Shown here in pieces: positions 45,554-55,200 of a stretch of DNA of 64,000 nucleotides. This stretch comes from CBDCWQ01 sp965223435 (GTDB taxonomy: Bacteria > Myxococcota > Kuafuiibacteriia > Kuafuiibacteriales > Kuafuiibacteriaceae): positions 248,001 through 312,000 of the forward strand of contig CBDCWQ010000001.1 of assembly GCA_965223435.1 (NCBI GenBank), read 5' to 3'. The notes below the pieces were generated by a model. It ran no database searches, was not told the DNA's origin, and worked only from the letters and a program-made list of their open reading frames with translations. Made by a program: the position numbers and the translations under genes. The stretch's first letter is position 1, and every line of letters starts with the position of its first letter.

Positions 45554-46087
45554 TCACCGCGACCCAAAAAAAGTACGCAATCGGGCGTAGGCGCGACTGG
45601 CCCGCACCTTGGAGGCAGATACGGAAATGCCAAGCGCTTCCGAGAGTTCACGAAAACTGAACCCCTGCATCCAGTGAAGGACAAGGACCTCACGTTCGTG
45701 GCCCGGCAGCGCCGCCAAAGCCCGTTCAAGCTGATGCGGGAGAATCTCTCGCTCACCTTTGTCCACCAAAACCCCCGGGGTGCCGGGCTCAAGGTCCATC
45801 GAAGACTCGGGTTTACGCCTACGTCGGCGCCACTCGTGACGCCCCACATTCAAAGCAATGGTGTAAATCCACGGCTTCACCCGGGCCCCGGCCTGAAAGT
45901 CGAAGCGCGACCGGTGAAATTGGAGAAAAGTCTGCTGAATCAGATCCTGAGTCACCACCCCATCAAACCCTCGACCCCGAAAGTACCGACCGAGGCCGGG
46001 CGCATGGCGCCCAAACAACGCCTCAAACGCCTCGGGTTCACCGGCCTGGTACGCTTCCATCAGCGCTTCGTCGCTCGGCGTACTCAT
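45554..46087 (-). CDS. ECF-family RNA polymerase sigma factor
   Basis: A 177-aa sigma-70 family protein with region 2 (about 18-85, FEALFGRHAPGLGRYF and DLIQQTFLQFHRSRFDF, which bind core polymerase and melt the -10) and region 4 (about 118-170, ALPGHEREVLVLHWMQGFSF and SVSASKVRASRAYARLR, which read the -35). ATG 46087 is preferred; a TTG at 46186 would add 33 residues with no family resemblance. It is the first gene of the sigma - msrAB - anti-sigma cluster and probably controls its own promoter upstream. Confidence 0.88.
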   Translation of the reverse strand: MSTPSDEALMEAYQAGEPEAFEALFGRHAPGLGRYFRGRGFDGVVTQDLIQQTFLQFHRSRFDFQAGARVKPWIYTIALNVGRHEWRRRRRKPESSMDLEPGTPGVLVDKGEREILPHQLERALAALPGHEREVLVLHWMQGFSFRELSEALGISVSASKVRASRAYARLRTFFGSR

Positions 46088-46227
46088 GGTGGGTGGCGAA
46101 CCGGGCGATGCTAACCCCCTGTTCTCAAATTTGTAAACTTCGAGCCAAATTTCCGTGTCACGTTTTTTCTTCGGGCCCGTAGTCAACTCATGTACGACAC
46201 CGCATGCTGTCGCTCCACGGTATATCT
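46088..46227. promoter_or_regulatory. Divergent promoter region with paired CAAATTT sites
   Basis: The spacer between the sigma gene and the rightward YHS-like gene contains CAAATTTG (46126-46133) and CAAATTT (46146-46152), exactly 20 bases apart, about two helical turns, so both face the same side of the DNA. This could be an operator for a dimer pair. No clear ECF-type -35/-10 pair could be fixed. Confidence 0.35.
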
Positions 46228-46932
46228 ATGATGAGTCAGCACCCAAAACCGACACCAAAAGAACGTCGTCTTCCGACTTTTTTCGCGATGTGGACCATTC
46301 CCCTCATGCTCTTGGCAAAGGCACCTCAAAGCGTTGCCTCGGGCAGTCCGGTATCGGAAGCAACAAACGCAACGCGTTGGCAAGATGTTGAGACCAAAAG
46401 TGCAAGCGGCGAACAATGCCTTGTGTGCGGTCAGCGGGTCTTCGACGGGCAGGTCGTTCAGGTTCGGTACAAGGGGCGCAATTTTTACGTGGCTGAGAAA
46501 ATGTTCAAGGCCTTCGCCGAAGACCCCGACCGGCACTTCAAAAAAATGCAAGCGAGAGCGGCCCTGTTCGACGAATCCAGCCTTCATATAGACCAAGTTC
46601 CTTCGTTGGCGCTCTGGTTTGGCCTTTATGTTCTTCTGAGTCTCGTGACTTCAGCCCTCTCGGGGGCCCTTGCCATTCAGCGAGGCCTCCCGCCGGTGCC
46701 TTGGTTTTTTGTGGGCCTGGCGGGCAATCTTGCCGGCCTCCTCGTTTTGCTCTTGAACAAGAAACGAGGCACCGTGCCCGAACTCGGAGGGCGGCTCGAA
46801 AAAGTGCCCACAACCGCATCCCCTCTGCCTTGTCCCCATTGTGGAATCACCAACCATCCTGCCGCAAGCGCGTGCGGCGGCTGCGGCCGGAGCCTTTCTC
46901 CGGGCATCCAAGCCGAAGTAGCGCGGGTTTAG
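46228..46932 (+). CDS. Membrane protein with YHS-like Cys motif and C-terminal zinc ribbon
   Basis: A 234-aa protein. It has an N-terminal hydrophobic segment (about 20-40), then CLVCGQRVFDGQVVQVRYKGRNFYV, resembling a YHS/TRASH-type metal-binding unit, with a following FAEDPDRHF. Two membrane helices (about 126-175) come next, and then a zinc ribbon CPHCG...CGGCG near the C-terminus. It may sense or handle metal at the membrane. The start is uncertain (ATG 46204, 46228 or 46231; none has a strong Shine-Dalgarno). Its TAG overlaps the GGGAG ribosome site of the next gene, nine bases before that ATG, so the two are almost certainly one operon. Confidence 0.68.
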   Translation: MMSQHPKPTPKERRLPTFFAMWTIPLMLLAKAPQSVASGSPVSEATNATRWQDVETKSASGEQCLVCGQRVFDGQVVQVRYKGRNFYVAEKMFKAFAEDPDRHFKKMQARAALFDESSLHIDQVPSLALWFGLYVLLSLVTSALSGALAIQRGLPPVPWFFVGLAGNLAGLLVLLLNKKRGTVPELGGRLEKVPTTASPLPCPHCGITNHPAASACGGCGRSLSPGIQAEVARV

Positions 46933-46941
46933 GGAGTTCTT

Positions 46942-49230
46942 ATGTTTGGCAAAGTACGTTCCAAGGTGGAGGATGTGCTCGAAAGCGGCAGCCGCGACAA
47001 CCGGCGACCCGTGCTCAGCAAATCCAATGAGTCCAACATCTCGGGCCTTTTTATTATTGGCGATCTCGCTGGTGCGCCGGTCATCAAGCTTGCCATGGCC
47101 CAAGGTTTTGAAGTCATCGAGCACATTGCTCAAGACCCCCGCGAGGCCTCATCAGATCCCGAGGTGCTCGATGTTCTCATCGTCGGTGCGGGAGCCGCCG
47201 GATTAAACGCAGCCCTGGCCGCGCAATCCCGTGGACTCAACTATCTCTTGCTCGAGAAGGGTAAAATAGCCAACACCATCGAGAACTTTCCGGAGGGGAA
47301 ATGGGTCTACGCCGAACCCGATGCCCTTCCACCCAAAGGAAAGCTGTGGCTCGATGGGGCCCGAAAAGAAGAACTGGTGCATCGGTGGAACCATATCGTC
47401 CAAGACAACGCGCTCAAGGTTCATACCGAAGAGCCGCTTTCATCCCTGACCAAAAACCGAGACGGGCATTTTGTGGCCACAACCCCCAAGGGCGAATACC
47501 GGGCAAAAAAGCTGGTGCTGGCCACCGGGCAGCGAGGCAACCCCCGAAAACTGGGCGTCCCCGGCGAAGACCTAGAAAAAGTCTATCATCGTCTCTATTC
47601 ACCGAGAAAATACCAAAACGAAGACATCCTTGTTGTCGGAGGCGGAAACAGCGCCATCGAGGCCGCCCTCGTGTTGTCCGAGCACAATCGCGTACGCCTA
47701 TCCTACCGAAAAGGGTCCTTTTCCCGCATCTTCAAAGACAACCGAGCCAAGCTTGACGACGCGATCAAAAACGGAAGAATCACCCTGCTATTCCACTCCC
47801 AGGTCAAAGCCTTTCACGACAATGAAGCCGTTCTCAGCGTTCAAGACGGCGAGTCGAGGTCCGAGAAAACCGTCCCTGTCGACCACGCATTTGTGCTCAT
47901 CGGGGCCGAACTCCCCGTCAAGTTCCTTAAAAGCCTAGGTATTCGCCTCGAAAACGAATGGACCGGTTCTTTGCCGACCGCGCTTGTCTTAAGCGTCGCA
48001 TGTCTTTTGGGCCTCTGGTTTTTGGGGCCTGCCTTTGGTGGTCCTGCTCCGTTCGGGATTTCGGCAGCACCGATAGGTGGCGCGGTCGCTGCCCTCTCTT
48101 TGGGTGGACTTATCTATACCGGCAGTCGTCACAACCAGTGGAGTTGGCTCGGGCTATCCTTTGTTGTCTGGTACGCCATCTATGGCATCAAGGTCGGCAA
48201 GGGAGAAGAGTTTTGGCCCTTCCGCGGCTGGGGTTATGAAAGTTTGTCGTTCTTTCAGCGCCCGTGGGCCTTTTGGTACACGGTCTTGTACACAACATTG
48301 ATGACGGTGTTCGGCATCCGGGCGCTCAAACGATGGGGACTCGACCGAAAAGACCGACTTCAAGTATGGCGGTTTACCAGCCTGATCTCATTTCAGTGGA
48401 TTTTCTTTTTTATCGTTCCCGAGTTCTTGTTTCGGTGGGCCATAGAGTACCAATGGGTTGGTGAGCTGGCCCAAGACCCCCAATTTGCAGAGCAATCCTG
48501 GCGGGCCTACGGACTCATCTACGCCTGGCCGTTGTTTTTTTACACCTGGTTCTACGACCCCCATCAAATCTGGATTGTATGGGGCGCGGTCTTGACCTTT
48601 TTGCTTATCCCCATTTTTGTCCTCTTCAACGGAAAGCGCTACTGCTCGTGGATATGCGGATGTGGCGGGCTGGCCGAGACCTTCGGGGACCGGTGGCGGC
48701 ACCTCGCACCGAAAGGCAAAAAAAGCATTCAGCTCGAAAAAATGGGCACAGTGGTCCTTTTACTGGCCATCGGCGTCACGGTGCTCATGCTCGCCAGAGA
48801 CATCACCGGCCTCGTCAAGACCGCGGACTGGAGCATTTACGCTTACCGTATTCTCATTGATGTATGGTTGGTCGGTATTTTGCCGGTCACGCTCTATCCG
48901 TTTATGGGCGGGAAGGTATGGTGCCGTTACTGGTGTCCGTTGGCCAAGATGATGCAATTCATGTCGAGCTTCTACACCAAGCTCGGGTTGTCGCGATTTC
49001 ACATCGTCGCCAACGACAAGTGCATCGCGTGCAACGAGTGTTCGCGCAACTGCCAAGTAGGCATCAACGTGATGCAATACGCGCTCAAGCAAGAAACCCT
49101 CGACAACGCCACCTCTTCTTGCATCGGTTGCGGCATCTGCGTAAGCGTTTGCCCAATGGACACCCTTTCTTACAGCAAACAAGGGACCACGCCCGCGAAG
49201 CCCGTTGCATCATCTGTGCCCCACGCGTAG
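46942..49230 (+). CDS. FAD/NAD(P) oxidoreductase fused to NapH/NosR-like membrane ferredoxin
   Basis: A 762-aa protein. Residues 33-65 (GLFIIGDLAGAP...AMAQGFEVIEHI) look like the C-terminal FAD-contacting tail of a thioredoxin-reductase-like flavoprotein. Residues 77-335 are the FAD/NAD domain (VGAGAAG at 81-87, VVGGGNSAIEAA near 232) but lack that tail at their own end. About 345-650 are membrane helices including CSWICGCGG and CRYWCPLAK, the NapH/NosR/RdxA-type Cys signatures. The C-terminal part has two 4Fe-4S motifs (CIACNECSRNC at ~694, CIGCGICVSVCP at ~727). It probably passes NAD(P)H electrons through flavin to membrane and cytosolic Fe-S centres; the acceptor is unknown. It is in an operon with the YHS-like gene. 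Confidence 0.85.
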   Translation: MFGKVRSKVEDVLESGSRDNRRPVLSKSNESNISGLFIIGDLAGAPVIKLAMAQGFEVIEHIAQDPREASSDPEVLDVLIVGAGAAGLNAALAAQSRGLNYLLLEKGKIANTIENFPEGKWVYAEPDALPPKGKLWLDGARKEELVHRWNHIVQDNALKVHTEEPLSSLTKNRDGHFVATTPKGEYRAKKLVLATGQRGNPRKLGVPGEDLEKVYHRLYSPRKYQNEDILVVGGGNSAIEAALVLSEHNRVRLSYRKGSFSRIFKDNRAKLDDAIKNGRITLLFHSQVKAFHDNEAVLSVQDGESRSEKTVPVDHAFVLIGAELPVKFLKSLGIRLENEWTGSLPTALVLSVACLLGLWFLGPAFGGPAPFGISAAPIGGAVAALSLGGLIYTGSRHNQWSWLGLSFVVWYAIYGIKVGKGEEFWPFRGWGYESLSFFQRPWAFWYTVLYTTLMTVFGIRALKRWGLDRKDRLQVWRFTSLISFQWIFFFIVPEFLFRWAIEYQWVGELAQDPQFAEQSWRAYGLIYAWPLFFYTWFYDPHQIWIVWGAVLTFLLIPIFVLFNGKRYCSWICGCGGLAETFGDRWRHLAPKGKKSIQLEKMGTVVLLLAIGVTVLMLARDITGLVKTADWSIYAYRILIDVWLVGILPVTLYPFMGGKVWCRYWCPLAKMMQFMSSFYTKLGLSRFHIVANDKCIACNECSRNCQVGINVMQYALKQETLDNATSSCIGCGICVSVCPMDTLSYSKQGTTPAKPVASSVPHA

Positions 49231-49329
49231 TCAGAGCTCAGCCAGGTGGCCTAAAAAAAGCGTAAGGGCGCAAAAGAGATCCCTTGTCTATGAACGCCAA
49301 ACCTCATATCTTTGGTCGGAAGGTGGCCC

Positions 49330-49755
49330 ATGAAGCGACAAGACATCCTGGTTTCGGATCTGATGACAAGCATGGTCACGACCATCACCGAGCGCATGAC
49401 CGTACATGAAGCACGGGCCGAAATGGAAAAGGGCGACATTCGACACCTTCCCGTCGTCGACCAAGAGAACCGCGTAGTCGGCATTCTGTCGGATCGAGAC
49501 CTGATCCGATCCATGGAGGGGCCACTGGAAACGGCGATGCTGGTCAAAGAAGTCATGACCCAAGACGTGCTCACCGTTCGACCCGAGTCCCAGCCCTGCG
49601 AAGCCACCGCCCTGATGCTCGACCACAAGATCGGCGCCGTTCCCGTGGTAAGCGGCGACATGCGCCTCGTCGGGCTGGTCACCGAAACCGACTTTCTCAG
49701 AATCGCCCACCGAGCCCTCGGCGGAGACCACCTTATCAGCCCAGAGAGCCCGTAA
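49330..49755 (+). CDS. Two-CBS-domain protein
   Basis: A 141-aa cytosolic protein made of a tandem CBS pair (Bateman module). CBS1 (about 5-60) has DLMTSMVTTI...RHLPVVDQENRVVGILSDRDL; CBS2 (about 72-132) has VMTQDVLTV and GAVPVVSGDMRLVGLVTETDF. Such modules bind adenine nucleotides and act as energy or nucleotide sensors. AAGGTGG lies just before ATG 49330. It is followed by a strong hairpin. Confidence 0.9.
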   Translation: MKRQDILVSDLMTSMVTTITERMTVHEARAEMEKGDIRHLPVVDQENRVVGILSDRDLIRSMEGPLETAMLVKEVMTQDVLTVRPESQPCEATALMLDHKIGAVPVVSGDMRLVGLVTETDFLRIAHRALGGDHLISPESP

Positions 49756-49799
49756 CGACTGGTCAGGAACGGAACCAAGCCCTCCAGAGACTGGAACCC

Positions 49800-49834
49800 A
49801 TCACATCACCCACCTCGTACCGGGTGATTGTGAT
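49800..49834. terminator. Bidirectional hairpin terminator candidate
   Basis: ATCACATCACCC (49800-49811) pairs with GGGTGATTGTGAT (49822-49834) as a 12-bp stem with a single one-base bulge and a 10-base loop. It sits between the converging CBS and His-rich genes, the expected place for a shared terminator. There is no long T-run on either strand. Confidence 0.55.
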
Positions 49835-49842
49835 CCAACCCG

Positions 49843-50727
49843 CTAAAAACCGTAGATGTTCATCGTCACAATGGTGGAGAGGATTCCACCTGCGGTAGGC
49901 CGCTCTACATCCGTCTGCAGGTCTCGAGGGGACCATAAGACCCGCGTCCCCACGGAGAACCGTTTCCCAAAACGAAAGCCCGCCCCCATGACTCCGCCAA
50001 TGGCACCAATCATGTCGTTGTCGTCAGGGTGCCAAAACAAGCTCGCGGCCCCCCCAGCTTCGATATAGGGTCCGAACCCCCCGAGATCAAACTGCCAGCT
50101 CAGCGTGGGCCCCATGCTGATCGCATTCGCAGCAATAAACGGTACAAGAAGGGTGACCACCACATAAGCCATCCAGCCTCCGGTCGCGAGCAACCCCTTT
50201 CGCTCATCGTTCTTCGAGAACCAGTTGCTCATATCCTTGTAAATGTTGCCCACGCGTTCGAAATCATGCATGCCGATGCTCAACGTCCAATTGAAGCTGA
50301 GCCCCCGGTAGATGCGCGAGCTCCATTGTGTGGTGAGCGCCAACCCCAGACTTCCCTTCGCTTCAGCCACCGAACTCTGCTCCGTAAACCGAAGATAGGA
50401 CAGACCAAGCCCCAAGGGTTCTCTTTGCCTAAGGAGCCTTCGTTCTTGGGTATGGGCTGGGCCGTGAGAATGATGGTGGTCATGCGCATGGTCCCCATGG
50501 CCTCCGTCCGACCTTTCGGCGTCACCAGACCCATGGGTATGATGGTGGCCGTGTTCATCGTGCCTGTGGGCTGTCGCCGGAACCGAGTCATGTGAATGGC
50601 CGTGGTCATGTTCTTCGTGCGCAGAAGCCTCCGATGCGGCCCCCAACACACCGACGCCCGCGAGAAAGAAGAACACGCAATGAAACACGAACCCCCTTTT
50701 CGGACCTTGCCTGGTTTCCCTACGCAT
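49843..50727 (-). CDS. His-rich secreted/outer-membrane protein
   Basis: A 294-aa protein with a signal peptide (FHCVFFFLAGVGVLGAASEASA) followed by a His-rich tract (about 32-90, e.g. HEEHDHGHSHD, HDEHGHHHTHG, HAHDHHHSHG). The remainder alternates short strands ending in aromatic residues (LGLSYLRF, GLSFNWTLSIG, GPYIEAGGAASLF), consistent with a small beta-barrel. Comparable His tracts bind Zn, Ni or Cu, so it may bind or sense metal at the envelope. ATG 50727 is chosen because the signal peptide starts there; the frame is open to 50934. No transporter partner is adjacent. Confidence 0.7.
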   Translation of the reverse strand: MRRETRQGPKRGFVFHCVFFFLAGVGVLGAASEASAHEEHDHGHSHDSVPATAHRHDEHGHHHTHGSGDAERSDGGHGDHAHDHHHSHGPAHTQERRLLRQREPLGLGLSYLRFTEQSSVAEAKGSLGLALTTQWSSRIYRGLSFNWTLSIGMHDFERVGNIYKDMSNWFSKNDERKGLLATGGWMAYVVVTLLVPFIAANAISMGPTLSWQFDLGGFGPYIEAGGAASLFWHPDDNDMIGAIGGVMGAGFRFGKRFSVGTRVLWSPRDLQTDVERPTAGGILSTIVTMNIYGF

Positions 50728-51168
50728 GCCATCACACCCCGGCTCGCTTGCATTGCTTCCGAACGAACCCCTTTGGGTGCTGTAAACCGAGGTCCGGGGG
50801 TGGGCCGAATTGACCTCGGAACAGGCCCTGTGAGACCGAACCCGCGTTGCCTTGGGCTGCGGAATGCGTGAGGCACAAGGTCGGCGCAACTCATCCATGG
50901 GATCCAGCTTGAGGGGTCTTAGAACACGGGTCAAAGGGCGGCGGCGTCGAAATCTTCATGGCATTTGTTGCCTAAGTTGCTATGTTTGTGGGCATTTTTT
51001 AGTCTTTGTGGCCCATTCTTCGACAGAAATGTGATCGCGCGCATGGCGTCCCGATGGCGGTGTCGGACAACACCCCACGACCCGCCGTGGGGTCCCCAAT
51101 CGGGCCAAACACTGATACAGAATGACAAAACGAAGGCGAAATAAGCATTCGTAGCCAAGGAGATTGCA
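50728..51168. promoter_or_regulatory. Divergent intergenic region with a GC hairpin in the crotonase leader
   Basis: About 440 bases without a gene. ACCCCACG (51072-51079) and CGTGGGGT (51086-51093) form a perfect 8-bp stem with a 6-base loop, 75 bases before the crotonase start. It could be a leader hairpin. The ribosome site GGAGATT lies just before GTG 51169. Confidence 0.35.
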
Positions 51169-51873
51169 GTGACAGTCCACGCAACCCTAGAAGACGGCCT
51201 CGCCCTCGTGACCCTAGACGACGGCAAGGTCAATGCCATCAACGAAATCCTGCTCAGAGGCATCAACCGCGCGCTCGACACCGCCGAAGATGCAAACGCC
51301 ATCGTGTTGCTCGGACGCCCATCGGTTTTCTGCGCCGGGCTCGATCTGAAGACCCTGCCCACACTCGAAGCCGACGACCTTCGGCGCGTGCTTATCCAGT
51401 TCAAAGACACCGTGCTTCGCCTGTTTACTTTCCCCAAACCAGTCGTGGTCGCAACCCAAGGCCACGCCGTGGCCGGGGGCATGGTCTTGATGCTCGGTGC
51501 TGATGAACGATGGGCCGCGGACGGCAGCTACCGCCTAGGCCTCACCGAAACCAATCTTGGCATCACACTACCTCGTTTCGTAGTCGAAATGGCGCGTACC
51601 CAGATCGCTCCGAACCAGCTCCATCGACTTCTGGTGTGCGGCGAGCGATTTGACCCCAGCGAAGCGCAAACACACGGGTTGGTAGACCACATCCGTTCGC
51701 CCGCCGAATTGATCAGCGCTGCATCCAGCCGAGCAAAGGAACTGGGCGCACTGTCGAGTGCCTATGGGCGCAACAAAGCTCTCCTTCGAGAAGAGGCCGC
51801 TCAACGGGGCGATCGCGCCTTCGAAGAAGAAATCAAAACACTGATGGCAACCATCCTCGACGCCCGGCGATGA
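51169..51873 (+). CDS. Enoyl-CoA hydratase/isomerase-family protein (crotonase)
   Basis: A 234-aa crotonase-fold enzyme. The oxyanion-hole loops are visible as FCAGLDLKTL (about 54-63) and GHAVAGGMVLML (about 98-109), and the following LGLTETNLGITLP is the segment that carries the catalytic acid in hydratases. It is shorter than the ~260-aa standard. The start is GTG 51169 with GGAGA upstream. The family hydrates, isomerises or hydrolyses acyl-CoA; the exact substrate is unknown. No fatty-acid genes are adjacent. Confidence 0.85.
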   Translation: MTVHATLEDGLALVTLDDGKVNAINEILLRGINRALDTAEDANAIVLLGRPSVFCAGLDLKTLPTLEADDLRRVLIQFKDTVLRLFTFPKPVVVATQGHAVAGGMVLMLGADERWAADGSYRLGLTETNLGITLPRFVVEMARTQIAPNQLHRLLVCGERFDPSEAQTHGLVDHIRSPAELISAASSRAKELGALSSAYGRNKALLREEAAQRGDRAFEEEIKTLMATILDARR

Positions 51874-52204
51874 TCGTCGCCCTCAATCGCCCTCAAGGAC
51901 TGCGACTGAAGCTACGCGCGTCGACAGCTCATGTGGTTGTGATCGGAGTGAGCCAAGTGATAGGTGCCCAACCGGACCGGCCGAGGCAAAGCAGATCACC
52001 TTGCGCAACCCAAGAGAATACCCTAAGTTCATTCCGCGCGCGCGGGAAAACTAGGCTCTTGAGACCTCAACCCGAAAAAACCGCTGCAACGGAAGACCAC
52101 GCCCAAAACGTTGCAATCGGTCTTGTTTGCGCACGCGACGCAGTTGCGCTTGGCCGCACGGTCGCCTATGCCTTCAGCAGAAGATTCCGTCGAGGAGGCA
52201 AAGG
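51874..52204. other. Intergenic leader of the second giant gene
   Basis: About 331 bases. Open frames running into it are not convincing. It presumably contains the promoter of the giant gene; no clear hexamers were found. It ends with the strong ribosome site at 52192-52198. Confidence 0.4.
52192..52198 (+). promoter_or_regulatory. Shine-Dalgarno deciding a TTG start
   Basis: GAGGAGG lies six bases before TTG 52205. That codon opens a short signal peptide (DRTWVFLSCALALGGC), so together they fix the start of the second giant gene. An earlier in-frame TTG at 52127 has no such site. Confidence 0.75.
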
Positions 52205-55200
52205 TTGGACCGGACTTGGGTATTCTTGTCGTGTGCACTCGCTTTGGGGGGATGCCGCAGCGAGCGCGAGCATCTCTCCTATCAAGACTCTAAAAACGCA
52301 CTGTCACCGGGGTGGCATTTGCTCGGCGGGCACGAGACCCACCTACTGAAACCCATCCCGCCCGAGAGGCTGGTGCTCTTCGAAGCCGGGCAAACGTACC
52401 CCGCAGGCACTCACGCACGCTCCATCCCACCCACCCGAATCGAATCTGGGCGCAGTTACTGGGTCTACGTTGTTGCGCCCCAAGAAAACGTCAACGCCGC
52501 TCAGCTCAAACCACCTGCCCTCGATCCCCAAAAGCACCCCTTTGGCGAGCTCTTTGAACCGACCGCACCCCAAAAGTTAAAAACCCTAGCGTTCGCCAAA
52601 GCCTTCTGGTGGCATTCTGAGGCGCAGCAAGCAATGGCCGTCCGACCGGACGAAACACTGATCGTCGGGCGCGTGTACTGGGTCGTGCGATCCCAACCAT
52701 CATGGACGCCAAATTTGGCCCCACGCGCCAACGAAAAGAATCAGGTCTCGCCCTCGACACCTCTGGAGCCTCATCGGTCGAGACACGATGACCGAGTTGC
52801 ACCGCTTCTGTACATTGAACCGGAACCCCCCGAGGCTTTTCGGACAGATTCGTTTTTTTCTGTGCGCGGCATGGTGTTCGATGAGAACGAACCCGAGCTT
52901 TCGATCAACGGCGTCGTAGTCGCAAACAGCAGCCAAAACTTTGCGCACCAATTGTGGCTGCCAAAAGAGGGGGGCACCATTCGCCTGGTGGTCCAAGATT
53001 CGGCCGGAAATGTTCACGAGACGCGAAGGCAAGTCGCCGGACCGAGAACCCCAACCGGCCTGGGCGCGACGGGCACGCCGGCGGAGGAGAATGCCGCCCT
53101 CGGCACCTCCGCTCTGATCGACGACAGCAACCCAATTCTTCATCTCGATGCCCCTGAGCACAGCGTCAGCTACAGCAACGAACCCCTGTTGGTCCTTCGA
53201 GGACAGGTTCACGATGAACACCTTCGTTTCCTCAGTATCAATGGACTGGTGGCGCGCACCACGACCGGGACCTTTGCCACCCCGGTACGCCTCATGGATG
53301 AATCCACCGTCTTCACGGTGGCCGCCCGCGACTGGTCCGGGCGAACCACCGAGACCACACGAACGATCATCTACGACCCTGATCCCCCAACCCTTACGCT
53401 GAAGCACCCCCGTGAGGCGCTTGTTTACACCAAGAACTACACGGTGGAGGGCAACGTGTACGACCCATTTCTTAAGCAATTGCTCCTCATCAAGACCGGG
53501 TCAGGCGAAGAAGAAACACTCAAACTCCGGAACGGGCACTTCCAATCACCCCTGAGATTGGATGTCGGAAGCAACCAATTTGAGCTCTTTGCGACCGATC
53601 GAGCGGGCAACGCCACATCGATACCTTTGGTTTTTGTGGTTGACGACACGCCATACAACCCAACCCAGTCGACCTGGGCGCCCAGCCATCTTGAGGCCAC
53701 CGCTCAAGATGGCACCGCCCACCTACGTTGGGCACCCCCCACGCGGCTCGTTGATGGCTCACCCATCCCAAGAGGCGTGGCCCCCGGCTTTCGGGTGTAC
53801 CGAAATGATGAGCTGGTCGCCCAAGTCACGGTCCCCTCCTACACCGAGCAGATTCCCGATGCGGAACCAAGCTATACCTACTACGTCACGGCTGTACTCC
53901 ACAGCACCGAAGGCAACGACCCAGAATCTTCGCGCTCGAGCGTTGTCGACCTCGGGCGAAAGGCACCGCTTTCGCCGCCAGGTGCATTCGAAGCAGCGTA
54001 CGATGTGGTCCAAGAAACCGAACCAACGAGAGTACCGGAAGTGGCCTTCGCAACGTCCGGCAATACAACCTATACCCATCTTGTCTACCTCACCCACGAA
54101 GCCCGAGATGGCTCGGGGAAGCTACGTTACCTCCGAAGCACAGCCTTCGGTGCGGCCGAGTCCTGGTCGACGCCGGTCACGCTTGCCCGGGCGGCGCCGC
54201 CCTGGACCATCGTACACGCCAAAGCAGCCGCCCACGGCGACACCCTGGTCGTCGGCTGGATAGAAACCGCAAAAGACGGAACGAGCCGAGTCCGGGTAAC
54301 TCAAAGCACAAAAGCGGGGCAGCCCGGCACCTTTTCTCACGTTCGCGACTTTCGCGAAAACCAAACATGGAAGCGTTCGCTCGGCATGGCCCTCGACGCC
54401 CACGGGCAGCATCACATGATCTGGAATGAGGCCGGCAAAGTATTTTATGTCAAGAACTTCCAAGAAGAAACAGATGTCCATGGCCAATGGGTCAACGTTT
54501 TTGATGAGCGAAAGCGTTGGGTCAACCACGAACGTGTCGTCTACGCTCAACTCACAGAGGCCTCAAACTGCACCGATCCCTGCTGTACGGAAGAGCACCG
54601 AGACAGCTACAGTCTGGGCCATGAAATCGACCCCCGCAGCCAAAAGCCTTTGGGCCCCTACCTCGAGCGGGTCGAAGAAACCTACGTCGAATTTCCTTCG
54701 CTCTACGTTGACGATGACAAAGTCACCATCGTCGCGCGACAAAACCGAATGTTCGACAACTTTCCTTATCGCAATCCTGATTGGCTGGGGCACACCTCTT
54801 CATTTTTGGGACCGCCGGTCAGCCCCCCCGCCGGGCAAACGGCTGAGGGTCCCGATGGGCTGTGCCCACCTTTTGGCGCGATTCGTCATCAGATGGGCTT
54901 TCAAGTCGCCCAAGCCCAAGACCCTTACGCCTGCCCGCTGGACTTGCCCAACAACGTCGAGACCCTGATTCGCGCCGACAGCAACCGGGCCGGGACCACG
55001 CGTTGGTCCAGGCAAGACTTCTATGCCTACGATGCCCTCCGGGGGCACGAAGCCTCCTGGTATCAGCGGCGCTTTACGGGCCAATGGTTTGAAGACGACC
55101 ACCTCAAGGTCGCGCAGCGTCCGCTGAGGGAAGAAGACTGGTCCAGGCCTAGACCGCTTGTTCGCGCGGTGCCCACAATCGAAAACGCAACGCTGGTTTT

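Noticed and set aside
51870..52349. Rightward frame overlapping the crotonase end and the giant's start
   Set aside because: Low-complexity, basic translation and heavy overlap with the better-supported start at 52205.
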